From Streptomyces sp. RB17 (GTDB lineage: Bacteria > Actinomycetota > Actinomycetes > Streptomycetales > Streptomycetaceae), in NCBI RefSeq assembly GCF_009604455.1, contig NZ_WEGL01000004.1, forward strand, positions 310,001-374,000: a stretch of 64,000 nt of DNA. The letters run 5' to 3'. This document shows positions 47,669-55,590 of the stretch, piece after piece. Numbering within the stretch: position 1 is the first letter of the stretch; each line of letters starts with the position of its first letter. A program made the position numbers and the translations under genes. Under the pieces are notes generated by a model that had not been told where the DNA came from, searched no databases, and saw nothing but the letters and a program-made list of their open reading frames with translations.

Positions 47669-49234
47669 GTGCAGCTGTTGCCCGAACCCGTTCGACGCCT
47701 CGCCGCCTGGTGCGCAGTGCTGCTGCTCGTCGCCGGGGTGGGATGGGTCGGGGTGCGGCTGTGCGGGGAGTTGCGTACGGCCGTCACACCGGTGCTGCTC
47801 GCCCTGCTCGGCACCGCGCTGCTCGGCCCGTTGCACCGGCGGCTGGTGCGGACCGGGGTGCAGGCGTCGGTGGCGGCCGGGCTCACGTGTGTCGCCGTGG
47901 TGGCCGTTGTCGGCGGTGCCGTGTACATCGTCGTCGCCGCGCTCATCGACACCGGCGACCAGATCATCGCCTCGCTGCGGAGCGCCGCCAAGGGTGTCTC
48001 ACAGCATTTCGGGGCGGCCGGCACCGGGCTCGACGACCTTGCCGTGAACGCGCGCAAGCTGCTGAGCAGGTTCGGGGGCACGGCCGCGTCCAACGTCATC
48101 AGCGGGGTCAGCGTCGTCGGCGAGTCCATCGCGATGGCCGTGCTCGCCCTGCTGCTCGTCTTCTTCTTCCTGCGCGACTCCCACCGGGCCGTGGAGATCC
48201 TGCGGGCCGTCGCGCCCGGCGGCACCGCCGACACCCTGGAGGCCGTCGCGCGGCGCGCCTTCGAGGCGGTCGAGGGGTTCATGCGCGGTACGACCCTCAT
48301 CGCGCTCATCGACGCCGTGTGCATCACCGTCGGCCTGCTGATCCTCCAGGTGCCCGGCGCGGTCGGGCTCGGCGCGCTCGTCTTCGTCGGCGCCTACATC
48401 CCCTATCTCGGCGCCTTCATCTCCGGCGCGGTGGCCGTCCTGGTCGCCCTGGCCGACCGCGGCTTCGTCATCGCGCTGTGGGCGCTCGGGGTCGTCCTCG
48501 CCGTGCAGGTGCTGGAGGGGCATGTGCTGCAGCCGGTCATCCAGAGCCGGACCGTGCAGATGCACCCCGCCGTGGTGATGGTCGCCATCACCGCCGGGGC
48601 GTCCGTCGCGGGCATCCTCGGGATGCTGCTCGCGGTCCCGCTCACCGCGGCCGCCTTCGGGGTCGTACACGAGCTGCGGACGCGTTACGCAGCGCCCTCC
48701 GACTCATCGGCGTCCAGCTCAGCGGCCTCCGCCGCCTCGCCCTCCAGCGCGCCACCCGCCAACTCACCGCCGCCCGGCGCGTCGCCCGCCAGTGCGCCGC
48801 CTTCCGCCGAGCGCCCTGCGGATGCGCCGCCTTCTGCCGAGGGCCCTGCGGATGCGTCGCCTTCTGCCGAGGGCCCTGCGGATGCGTCGCCTTCTGCCGA
48901 GGGCCCTGCGGATGCGCCGCCCTCCGGCGAGCGCCGCTCGGATGCGCCACCCTCCGGCGCGCGTCCATCCACCGCGCCGCCTACTGCCGCGTCCCCCGAG
49001 TCGCCTCCGGCCGCAACCCCGGAGTCGGCGCCCGCCGAGCCTCCCGAGTCGCCTCCGGCCGCAACCCCGGAGTCGCCGCCCGCCGAGCCTCCCGAGTCAC
49101 CTCCGGCCGCAACCCCGGAGTCGCCGCCCGCCGAGCCTCCCGAGTCACCTCCGGCCGCGTCCCCCGGGTCGCCCCCCGACAGACCGCCCGCCGCGCCCCC
49201 GGACGCGCCGCCCGACGCCGCCCCCGGCTCGTAG
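47669..49234 (+). CDS. AI-2E family transporter with a repeat tail
   Basis: 521 aa from GTG 47669. Residues 1-340 form an AI-2E/PerM-type membrane domain with about seven or eight helices, including VGLGALVFVGAYIPYLGAFISGAVAVLVAL and EGHVLQPVIQSRTVQMHPAVVMVAITAGASVAGILGMLLAVP, typical of the family. Residues 345-521 are a low-complexity tail of repeats (PADASPSAEG and PESPPAATPESPPAEP). The tail, from about base 48685, overlaps the convergent phosphatase gene. Family members end near residue 350, so the tail is unusual. Substrate unknown; some family members export small compounds or ions. Confidence 0.85.
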   Translation: MQLLPEPVRRLAAWCAVLLLVAGVGWVGVRLCGELRTAVTPVLLALLGTALLGPLHRRLVRTGVQASVAAGLTCVAVVAVVGGAVYIVVAALIDTGDQIIASLRSAAKGVSQHFGAAGTGLDDLAVNARKLLSRFGGTAASNVISGVSVVGESIAMAVLALLLVFFFLRDSHRAVEILRAVAPGGTADTLEAVARRAFEAVEGFMRGTTLIALIDAVCITVGLLILQVPGAVGLGALVFVGAYIPYLGAFISGAVAVLVALADRGFVIALWALGVVLAVQVLEGHVLQPVIQSRTVQMHPAVVMVAITAGASVAGILGMLLAVPLTAAAFGVVHELRTRYAAPSDSSASSSAASAASPSSAPPANSPPPGASPASAPPSAERPADAPPSAEGPADASPSAEGPADASPSAEGPADAPPSGERRSDAPPSGARPSTAPPTAASPESPPAATPESAPAEPPESPPAATPESPPAEPPESPPAATPESPPAEPPESPPAASPGSPPDRPPAAPPDAPPDAAPGS

Positions 49235-51321
49235 AGTTCGAACCAGATGCTCTTGCCCTCGCCCCGTGGGTTCACCCCCCAGGCGTCCGCGAGCAGCTCG
49301 ATCAGCATCAGGCCGCGGCCGGAGGAGGCCAGTTCGCCGGGGCGGCGCCGGTGCGGCAGGTCGTCGCCCGCGTCGGTGACCTCCACCCGCAGACCGCGCG
49401 CGCCGGTCTCGCCGGTCACCTCGGCGAGCAGCAGCGCGTCGGTGTCGGTGTGGACGAGGACGTTGGTGACCATCTCGGAGACCAGCAGCACCGCCGAGTC
49501 GATCTGCTCGGGGGAGGCCCAGTCGTGCAGCAGCTCGCGCAGGTGCCGACGGGCCTCGGCGATCCGGTCCGGCTCGTCCTGCGCCACCGACAGCAGGGTG
49601 CGCCGTATCGCGGGCCGTATGGCGCCGTCCAACGGCCGGCCCAGCAGCACCAGCGCGATGTCGTCCTCGCGGCGGTCGGCCAGGGGACCGGTGGTGTGGT
49701 GCGAGGACGGTCCGTGCACGCCCTGCACCAGCGCGTCGGCCAGGGACTCCAGATCGACCCCGTCGTCGTCCCCCGGGTGGGCCTCGAGGATCGCGCGCAG
49801 CCGGTGCCAGCCGCTGTCCAGGTCGTGCCCGCCGGTCTCGATCAGGCCGTCGGTGCAGAGCATCAGCGTCTCGCCGGGCTGCAGGGCGAACCGGGTCGTC
49901 GGATAGTCCGCGTCCGGGTCCACGCCCAGCGGCACCCCGCCCGCCGTCGGCCGCATCATCACCGTGCCGTCGGCCATCCGGATCGCCGGGTCCGGGTGCC
50001 CGGCGCGGGCGATCTCCAGCATCCCGGTCGCCGGGTCGGCCTCCACGTACACGCAGGTCGCGAAGCGGATGTCGGTCATCTGGTCGTCGTGGGTGATGCC
50101 GTGCAGGAAGCGGGCGGCGCGGGAGAGCACGGCGTCCGGACGGTGCCCCTCGGAGGCGTAGGCGCGCAGGGCGATGCGCAGCTGGCCCATGAGGCCCGCG
50201 GCGCGTACGTCATGGCCCTGGACGTCGCCCAAGGCCAGCGCGAAGCGGCCGGAGGGCAGCGGGATCATGTCGTACCAGTCGCCGCCGACCTGGAGTCCGC
50301 CGCCGGTCGGGATGTACCGGGCGGCGACCTGTATGCCGGGGATCTCCGGGAGGAGCGAGGGGAGCATGGAGCGCTGCAGGCCCTCCGTGAGCTCCCGCTC
50401 CGACTCGGTGGCCTCCGCCCGGGACAGCGCCTGGGCGAGCATCCGGGCCACCGTCGCCAGCACGGCCCGCTCGTCCGGCGTGAACGCCACCGGATAGGCG
50501 AAGCCCGCCATCCAGGCGCCCATCGTCCGTCCGGCCACCGTCAGCGGCAGGAAGGCCCATGAGCGGCGGCCGAAGGGCTGGGCGAGCGGCCAGGTCGCCG
50601 GGTAGCGCTCCTTGTACTCCGCGGGCGAGGACAGATACACCGCGCGGCCCGTGCGGACGACCTCGGCCGCCGGATAGTGCGTGGTCAGCGGCATGTCGGA
50701 GAAAGGGTTCATGTCGCCGGGCTGGTGGCCGTGCTCGCCGGTGATCGTCAGCCGGTCGCCCTCCACCCCGAACACCACGAGCCCGTCCGGGGAGAAGCCC
50801 GGCATCGACAGGCCGCCGGCCACCCGCAGTACCTCCGCGGTGGACTGTGCCTCCGCCAGCGCCCGGCCCGCGTCCAGCAGGAACGCCTCCCGCGAGCGCC
50901 GCCAGTCGCCGGTGACCGCGCTGCGCGCGGCCCGGGTGCCCGGGGTGGGCTCGGTGACCTCCTGGAGGGTGCCGATCAGCTCGTACGCCCGCCGCTCGGG
51001 GTCGAAGGACGGCTTGGACCGGCTGCGGACGACCCGCAGGACGTTCCCCTGCTCGTCCATGATCCGGATGCGCACCTCGGCGAGCGTGCCCTCGTCGACC
51101 GCCAGCGGGATCACCCCGGTGATCTCGTTCCAGTCCTCCGGGTGCAGCCGGGCCCGGGTCTGGACCTCCGTGAGGGTGGTCGGCTCCGCGGGCAGCCCGA
51201 GCAGCCGCGCCGCCTCCGCGTCCACGGTGACCAGTTGGGCGGCTGTGTCCCAGTGCCACAGCCCGGTCGCGAGGGCGGCGAGGACGTCTCCGACGGACGG
51301 AAGGGGCTCGCCTGTGCGCAT
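48685..51321 (-). CDS. PAS-GAF-PP2C-HATPase serine phosphatase (SpoIIE/RsbU type) with a repeat tail
   Basis: 878 aa from ATG 51321. Domain order: PAS (about 8-120, ATGLWHWDTAAQ...), GAF (about 145-310), SpoIIE-type PP2C phosphatase (about 335-550) with GGDWYDMIPLPSGRFALALGDVQGHD and a metal Asp near CTDGLIETGG, then an anti-sigma-type HATPase (about 575-697) with MVTNVLVHT and GRGLMLIELLADAWGV. Such proteins dephosphorylate anti-anti-sigma factors; the ATPase-like kinase domain may act on the same partner. Residues about 697-878 are a Gly/Ala/Ser-rich repeat tail lying antisense to the AI-2E transporter tail. Confidence 0.9.
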   Translation of the reverse strand: MRTGEPLPSVGDVLAALATGLWHWDTAAQLVTVDAEAARLLGLPAEPTTLTEVQTRARLHPEDWNEITGVIPLAVDEGTLAEVRIRIMDEQGNVLRVVRSRSKPSFDPERRAYELIGTLQEVTEPTPGTRAARSAVTGDWRRSREAFLLDAGRALAEAQSTAEVLRVAGGLSMPGFSPDGLVVFGVEGDRLTITGEHGHQPGDMNPFSDMPLTTHYPAAEVVRTGRAVYLSSPAEYKERYPATWPLAQPFGRRSWAFLPLTVAGRTMGAWMAGFAYPVAFTPDERAVLATVARMLAQALSRAEATESERELTEGLQRSMLPSLLPEIPGIQVAARYIPTGGGLQVGGDWYDMIPLPSGRFALALGDVQGHDVRAAGLMGQLRIALRAYASEGHRPDAVLSRAARFLHGITHDDQMTDIRFATCVYVEADPATGMLEIARAGHPDPAIRMADGTVMMRPTAGGVPLGVDPDADYPTTRFALQPGETLMLCTDGLIETGGHDLDSGWHRLRAILEAHPGDDDGVDLESLADALVQGVHGPSSHHTTGPLADRREDDIALVLLGRPLDGAIRPAIRRTLLSVAQDEPDRIAEARRHLRELLHDWASPEQIDSAVLLVSEMVTNVLVHTDTDALLLAEVTGETGARGLRVEVTDAGDDLPHRRRPGELASSGRGLMLIELLADAWGVNPRGEGKSIWFELYEPGAASGGASGGAAGGLSGGDPGDAAGGDSGGSAGGDSGVAAGGDSGGSAGGDSGVAAGGDSGGSAGADSGVAAGGDSGDAAVGGAVDGRAPEGGASERRSPEGGASAGPSAEGDASAGPSAEGDASAGPSAEGGASAGRSAEGGALAGDAPGGGELAGGALEGEAAEAAELDADESEGAA
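48801..48950. repeat. 30-bp tandem repeat array shared by two convergent genes
   Basis: Five units of 30 bp beginning CTTCTGCCGAGGGCCCTGCG. Units 2 and 3 are identical. On the plus strand they encode Ser-Ala-Glu-Gly-Pro-Ala-Asp-Ala units of the AI-2E tail, on the minus strand Ser-Ala-Glu-Gly-Asp/Gly-Ala-Ser-Ala-Gly-Pro units of the phosphatase tail. Confidence 0.9.
48995..49165. repeat. 48-bp tandem repeat array shared by two convergent genes
   Basis: Three complete 48-bp units (48995, 49043, 49091) and a partial fourth (49139), each beginning CCCGAGTCGCCTCCGGCCGC or a close variant. They encode PESPPAATPESPPAEP on the plus strand and GGDSGGSAGGDSGVAA on the minus strand. Confidence 0.9.
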
Positions 51322-51539
51322 TCGCCCACTTTAGGAATGTCTGACCGATAACTGCCACCGTAGGAAAGGAGAATCCCGCCCCCTTCGGACTCGGAGGATC
51401 CTCCAGTGCGGCGCGGGAAAAGGTGGGGAGCCGATCTTGGGGTGCCCGGTACCCTTGATGGGTCCGGGCCCCGTGCCCGTTCTCGCCGGGGAGAGCACCC
51501 CTCCCCCGCAGACCCACACACGAAGGACGATGAACGACG

Positions 51540-53303
51540 ATGCATCGGTACAGGTCCCACACCTGCGGCCAGCTCCGCGCCTCTGACGTCGGCACCGACG
51601 TCCGGCTGAGTGGCTGGCTGCACAATCGGCGCGACCTGGGCGGCATCCTCTTCATCGATCTGCGCGATCACTACGGCATCACGCAGCTGGTGGCCCGCCC
51701 CGGCACGCCGGCGTACGAGGCCCTGGACAAGGTCTCCAAGGAGTCCACGGTCCGCGTCGACGGCCGCGTTGTTTCACGTGGAACCGAGAACATCAACCCC
51801 GACCTGCCCACCGGCGAGATCGAGGTCGAGGTGTCCGAGGTCGAGCTGCTGGGCGCCGCCGCGCCGCTGCCGTTCACGATCAACACCGAGGACGGCGTCA
51901 ACGAGGAGCGGCGCCTGGAGTACCGCTTCCTGGACCTGCGCCGCGAGCGCATGCACCGCAACATCATGCTGCGTACGGCGGTCATCTCGGCCATGCGCCA
52001 GAAGATGTCGGCGATGGGCTTCAACGAGATGGCGACGCCGATCCTGTCCGCCACCTCCCCCGAGGGCGCTCGCGACTATGTGGTCCCCTCCCGCGTTCAC
52101 CCCGGCAGGTTCTACGCGCTGCCGCAGGCGCCGCAGCAGTTCAAGCAGCTGCTGATGATCTCCGGCTTCGACCGCTACTTCCAGATCGCGCCCTGCTTCC
52201 GCGACGAGGACGCCCGCGCCGACCGTTCGCCGGGCGAGTTCTACCAGCTCGACATCGAGATGAGCTTCGTCGAGCAGGAGGACATCTTCCAGCCGGTCGA
52301 GAAGCTCATGACCGAGCTGTTCGAGGAGTTCGGCAACGGCCGCCATGTCACGTCTCCCTTCCCGCGCATCCCGTTCCGCGAGGCGATGCTGAAGTACGGC
52401 TCCGACAAGCCGGACCTGCGCGCCAAGCTGGAGCTGGTCGACATCACCGATGTCTTCGAGGGCTCGGAGTTCAAGGCGTTCGCCGGCAAGCACGTGCGCG
52501 CGCTGCCCGTCCCGGCCGTCCAGGACCAGCCGCGCAAGTTCTTCGACCAGCTCGGCGACTTCGCCGTCTCGCTCGGCGCGAAGGGCCTGGCCTGGGTCCG
52601 CGTGGGCGAGGACGGATCCCTCTCCGGCCCGATCGCGAAGTTCCTCACCGAGGACAACGTCGCCGAGCTGACCAAGCGCCTGTCCCTGGCCCCCGGCCAC
52701 GCGGTCTTCTTCGGCGCGGGCGAGTTCGACGAGGTCTCCAAGATCATGGGCGCGGTGCGGGTGGAGGCGGCTCGCCGCGCCGGCCACTTCGAGGAGGGCG
52801 TGTTCCGCTTCTGCTGGATCGTCGACTTCCCGATGTACGAGAAGGACGAGGAGACCGGCGCGATCGACTTCTCGCACAACCCCTTCTCCATGCCGCAGGG
52901 CGGCCTGGAGGCCCTGCAGACCCAGGACCCGCTGGACATCCTGGGCTGGCAGTACGACATCGTCTGCAACGGTGTCGAGCTGTCCTCCGGCGCCATCCGG
53001 AACCATGAGCCGGAGATCATGCTCAAGGCCTTCGAGATCGCGGGCTACGACCGCGAGACCGTCGAGGAGAAGTTCGCGGGCATGCTCCGCGCGTTCCGCT
53101 TCGGCGCCCCGCCGCACGGCGGCATCGCCCCCGGCGTGGACCGCATCGTCATGCTCCTCGCGGACGAGCCCAACATCCGCGAGACGATCGCCTTCCCGCT
53201 CAACGGCAACGCCCAGGACCTGATGATGGGCGCCCCCACCGAGCTGGAGGAGGCCCGCCTGCGCGAGCTGCACCTGAACATCAGGAAGCCGCAGCCGAAG
53301 TAG
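51540..53303 (+). CDS. aspS: Aspartyl-tRNA synthetase
   Basis: 587 aa. An N-terminal OB-fold anticodon domain (1-105) with GWLHNRRDLGGILFIDLRDHYG; class II motif 2 CFRDEDARADRS (219-230); a GAD insertion domain; and motif 3 GGIAPGVDRIVMLL near the C-terminus. It charges tRNA-Asp and, like many actinobacterial enzymes, may be non-discriminating. The start ATG at 51540 has a GAAGGA ribosome site; an out-of-frame ATG lies 11 bases before it. Codons 78-82 (VVSRG) overlap a parS-like site. Confidence 0.96.
   Translation: MHRYRSHTCGQLRASDVGTDVRLSGWLHNRRDLGGILFIDLRDHYGITQLVARPGTPAYEALDKVSKESTVRVDGRVVSRGTENINPDLPTGEIEVEVSEVELLGAAAPLPFTINTEDGVNEERRLEYRFLDLRRERMHRNIMLRTAVISAMRQKMSAMGFNEMATPILSATSPEGARDYVVPSRVHPGRFYALPQAPQQFKQLLMISGFDRYFQIAPCFRDEDARADRSPGEFYQLDIEMSFVEQEDIFQPVEKLMTELFEEFGNGRHVTSPFPRIPFREAMLKYGSDKPDLRAKLELVDITDVFEGSEFKAFAGKHVRALPVPAVQDQPRKFFDQLGDFAVSLGAKGLAWVRVGEDGSLSGPIAKFLTEDNVAELTKRLSLAPGHAVFFGAGEFDEVSKIMGAVRVEAARRAGHFEEGVFRFCWIVDFPMYEKDEETGAIDFSHNPFSMPQGGLEALQTQDPLDILGWQYDIVCNGVELSSGAIRNHEPEIMLKAFEIAGYDRETVEEKFAGMLRAFRFGAPPHGGIAPGVDRIVMLLADEPNIRETIAFPLNGNAQDLMMGAPTELEEARLRELHLNIRKPQPK
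51771..51784. other. parS-like site (one mismatch) inside aspS
   Basis: GTTTCACGTGGAAC matches the Streptomyces parS consensus GTTTCACGTGAAAC at 13 of 14 positions. The 35-kb spacing from the first site (16660-16673) and its position inside a conserved housekeeping gene are typical of parS arrays around oriC. Confidence 0.85.
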
Positions 53304-53317
53304 TACGGCGCCGTTCG

Positions 53318-54025
53318 TCAGTCCCCCGCGTCGGGGCCGGAGTCCGTGTCCGGCTCGACGTCGGGGGACGCGCCGTCTTCCAGGAGGCGCTCGGCGATGT
53401 CGTCGGACCAGCGCTGGGCCCAGGCGCGCAAGGCCATGACCTGTTCCTCCGCCAGCCCGTACCGGAGGAAGTCCGCGTCGGAGTAGAAGTCCGTGCCCGT
53501 CAGCCGGGACTGCAGGGTCGGCAGGTCGAACGGGTCATGGGCGTGTCGACGGCCCAGCTCCTCCAGATCCGGCAGGGAGAACCGGGCCGCGGCGGCCCGC
53601 GCGTCGATCAGGTCGACGGCCGCGCCCCGGTCGTACAGCGCCCGGATCTTCGTACCGACGGCGTCCTCCAGGGAGAGGGCCGGCCCGTACTCGGTGAGCG
53701 CCGGCGGCTGCCAGAAGGCCTCCTTGTGCAGCGCGAGGGCGCAGGGCTCACCGGTCGGCGGATCGGTGACGGTCAGCTGGGCGGTGAGTGCGTCGGCGGT
53801 CCCGAGCCGCACCTGCCGGCCGCGGGCCTCCAGGGCCGCGTCGACGGCACCGGCGATCCGGTCCAGGCCCTCGGAACTCTCCGTGGCGAAATCGAGGTTG
53901 GCGTGCGGGCGTTGCAGCAGCCCGTGCGCCTGGAGGGCGTATCCGCCGGCGAGGACCAGCCCGTACGGGCCGCCAGCCGTGACGACATCGGCGAGGAGGC
54001 GCCGGTGGGGTTCGGGAAGGTTCAC
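53318..54025 (-). CDS. Orphan AbiEii-type nucleotidyltransferase
   Basis: 235 aa from GTG 54025. A nucleotidyltransferase fold of the AbiEii/AbiGii type: LVLAGGYALQAHGLL followed by ANLDFATES, where the Asp of the catalytic site and Thr/Glu pair are the expected residues, and ALSLEDAVGTKIRALYDRGAAVDLIDAR. Family members act as toxins or immunity proteins in abortive infection. No AbiEi-type winged-helix antitoxin gene is next to it, so it may be a stand-alone immunity or regulatory enzyme. The stop is convergent with aspS, 14 bp apart. Confidence 0.75.
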   Translation of the reverse strand: MNLPEPHRRLLADVVTAGGPYGLVLAGGYALQAHGLLQRPHANLDFATESSEGLDRIAGAVDAALEARGRQVRLGTADALTAQLTVTDPPTGEPCALALHKEAFWQPPALTEYGPALSLEDAVGTKIRALYDRGAAVDLIDARAAAARFSLPDLEELGRRHAHDPFDLPTLQSRLTGTDFYSDADFLRYGLAEEQVMALRAWAQRWSDDIAERLLEDGASPDVEPDTDSGPDAGD

Positions 54026-54084
54026 GACACCGGTACTTTGCCAGACCGGGGGCGTGCGGCACGGCTGCCCCGCCCCCGGTTCAC

Positions 54085-55002
54085 TCAGGCCGACGCCGCG
54101 TCCGTGTCCTCCGGCCCCTCGGCGAAGAGGTCGTGCACGCACTGCACGTGAGGCGTCCGGTCCAGCCAGCGGTTGAGGAGCTCCAAGTCGGTGCAGCCGG
54201 CGATGCGTTCACGGGCCTCCTCGGGGACGGGGATGCCGCGCGCCGCCAGGAAGCGGAGGATGGCCTTGGCCTCGCCCTCGGCCTCGCCCTCGGCTTTGCC
54301 CTCAAGGTAGACCTCTTCCAGCATGGTGCCCCGGCCGGGGAAGAAGTTGGTGAAACCCATCAGCTCTCTCCATGTCTCGCGGGCCGGAGTGTCCCCCAGG
54401 CCGATCTCCAACAGGCCGCCGAGGTGCTGGGCGGTCTGGCTGTCCTCCATTGCTTTCAGAGCGTCGGCCGTGGCCTCCAGTATGGCCGGGGCCTCTGGAT
54501 CCCGGCCATGTGTGATGGCCGAGAACACCGCCATCGCGGGGTCCCTGGCTGCTGTGCGCTGGTCGGTGATCTTCGGTACGTTGTCCGGGCCCAGGACCAG
54601 GGGATGTGTGCTGTGGGTGGTCCAGCCGCGGACCTCGCAGGTGAACGGCCCGGTCGCCCAGCGCGCGGTGCGCCGGTCCGTGCAGGTGACGAGCAGCAGT
54701 ACCGGCAGGCAGAACTTCTCCCGCAAGTACGCCACGTAGTACGGCCAGCTCGTCGTCTTGCGCTCGTCGCGCTTCAGCTGCGTCTCGATGGCGAGCAGGA
54801 AATGGTCCCCGTCGGACGGTTCGACGCGCAGGACGGTGTCCGCTCGTCTCTCCAGGGGCTGGATCTCCGTCACGTCGGCGCTGAGGACCGCCACCGATGC
54901 CTTGGCGGACATCGGGACTCCTAAGAGATCGAAGACCGGGGTGAGGATCTCCGGCCGGTCCTGGAAGATCCGGTGGGAGGCCTCGTGGGTGGATGTGACC
55001 AT
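54085..55002 (-). CDS. PD-(D/E)XK-like (Rpn/transposase-associated type) protein
   Basis: 305 aa. The N-terminal half has VLRVEPSDGDHFLLAIETQLKRDERK with the core of a PD-(D/E)XK nuclease (Asp, then E-x-Q in place of E-x-K), and WPYYVAYLREKF. The C-terminal half contains a coiled repeat EGKAEGEAEGEAKAILRFLAARGI and ends with a helical GCTDLELLNRWLDR unit. This family is abundant in Streptomyces and is usually annotated hypothetical or Rpn-like. The active Lys is replaced by Gln, so catalysis is uncertain. It lies next to the orphan nucleotidyltransferase. Confidence 0.72.
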   Translation of the reverse strand: MVTSTHEASHRIFQDRPEILTPVFDLLGVPMSAKASVAVLSADVTEIQPLERRADTVLRVEPSDGDHFLLAIETQLKRDERKTTSWPYYVAYLREKFCLPVLLLVTCTDRRTARWATGPFTCEVRGWTTHSTHPLVLGPDNVPKITDQRTAARDPAMAVFSAITHGRDPEAPAILEATADALKAMEDSQTAQHLGGLLEIGLGDTPARETWRELMGFTNFFPGRGTMLEEVYLEGKAEGEAEGEAKAILRFLAARGIPVPEEARERIAGCTDLELLNRWLDRTPHVQCVHDLFAEGPEDTDAASA

Positions 55003-55181
55003 GTGCGCAACTTATGAGCGGCGAAAGGCCGGTTGAGCGGTGATGCGGATGCGTTCAGTCATTCGAGTGAGGCAGAAACGTTCTTCGTTCGCGAAGATCT
55101 TTTGAGGTGCTGTCACACTCCTCCCGCGCCGCGGTGTCAGAGAGATGTCCGACTCCGATCGCGTCCCTCCGGGAGCCTCTC

Positions 55182-55529
55182 ATGCACATCGCCCACATCG
55201 TCGTCACCCTGCTCGCCGCGCTGATGGCCGGGTTCTCCGGGGCCGTGCTGCTCATGCGGGCCGACTGGATCGTGAAGGCCCTGACCGACTACCGGGTGCC
55301 GCAGTCGTGGTGGACCCTGCTCGGCGTGGCCAAGGCCGCCGGGGCCGTGGGGCTGGTGGTCGGGCTGTTCGTGCCGGTGATCGGGGTGCTGGCCGGGATC
55401 GGGCTGGTGGTCTACTTCCTCGGGGCCGCCGTCACCGTGGCGCGGGCCCGCTGGTACTCCCACATCCCGTTCCCGCTCGTCTACGCCGCACCGGTCGTCG
55501 GCGCGCTCGTCCTCGGCCACGCCTCTTGA
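55182..55529 (+). CDS. DoxX-like small membrane protein
   Basis: 115 aa from ATG 55182. About four hydrophobic helices: VVTLLAALMAGFSGAVLLM, SWWTLLGVAKAAGAVGLVVGLF, VIGVLAGIGLVVYFLGAAVTVA and PLVYAAPVVGALVLGH. The length and layout match DoxX-like proteins, often linked to redox or detoxification. An in-frame upstream extension is not favoured. A strong terminator follows, and the metG gene lies downstream on the opposite strand. Confidence 0.8.
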   Translation: MHIAHIVVTLLAALMAGFSGAVLLMRADWIVKALTDYRVPQSWWTLLGVAKAAGAVGLVVGLFVPVIGVLAGIGLVVYFLGAAVTVARARWYSHIPFPLVYAAPVVGALVLGHAS

Positions 55530-55538
55530 CTCATGCGA

Positions 55539-55564
55539 AAGGGCGCCGAGCATGTGCTCGGCGC
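55539..55564. terminator. Hairpin between the DoxX-like gene and metG
   Basis: GGGCGCCGAGCA (55539-55550) pairs with TGCTCGGCGCCC (55553-55564) with TG at the turn. It lies between convergent genes and ends both transcripts. Confidence 0.8.
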
Positions 55565-55590
55565 CCCGTCCGCGGATCATTCCGGCCGGC

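Noticed and set aside
48801..49165. CRISPR array
   Set aside because: The repeats are directly joined in multiples of three, have no unique spacers, and are translated in both directions; no cas genes are present.
47653..50562. A very long open plus-strand frame (about 970 codons) through the transporter and the phosphatase region
   Set aside because: It is antisense or out of frame to two well-supported genes and yields Arg/Pro/Gly-rich nonsense. Long open frames are common in GC-rich DNA.
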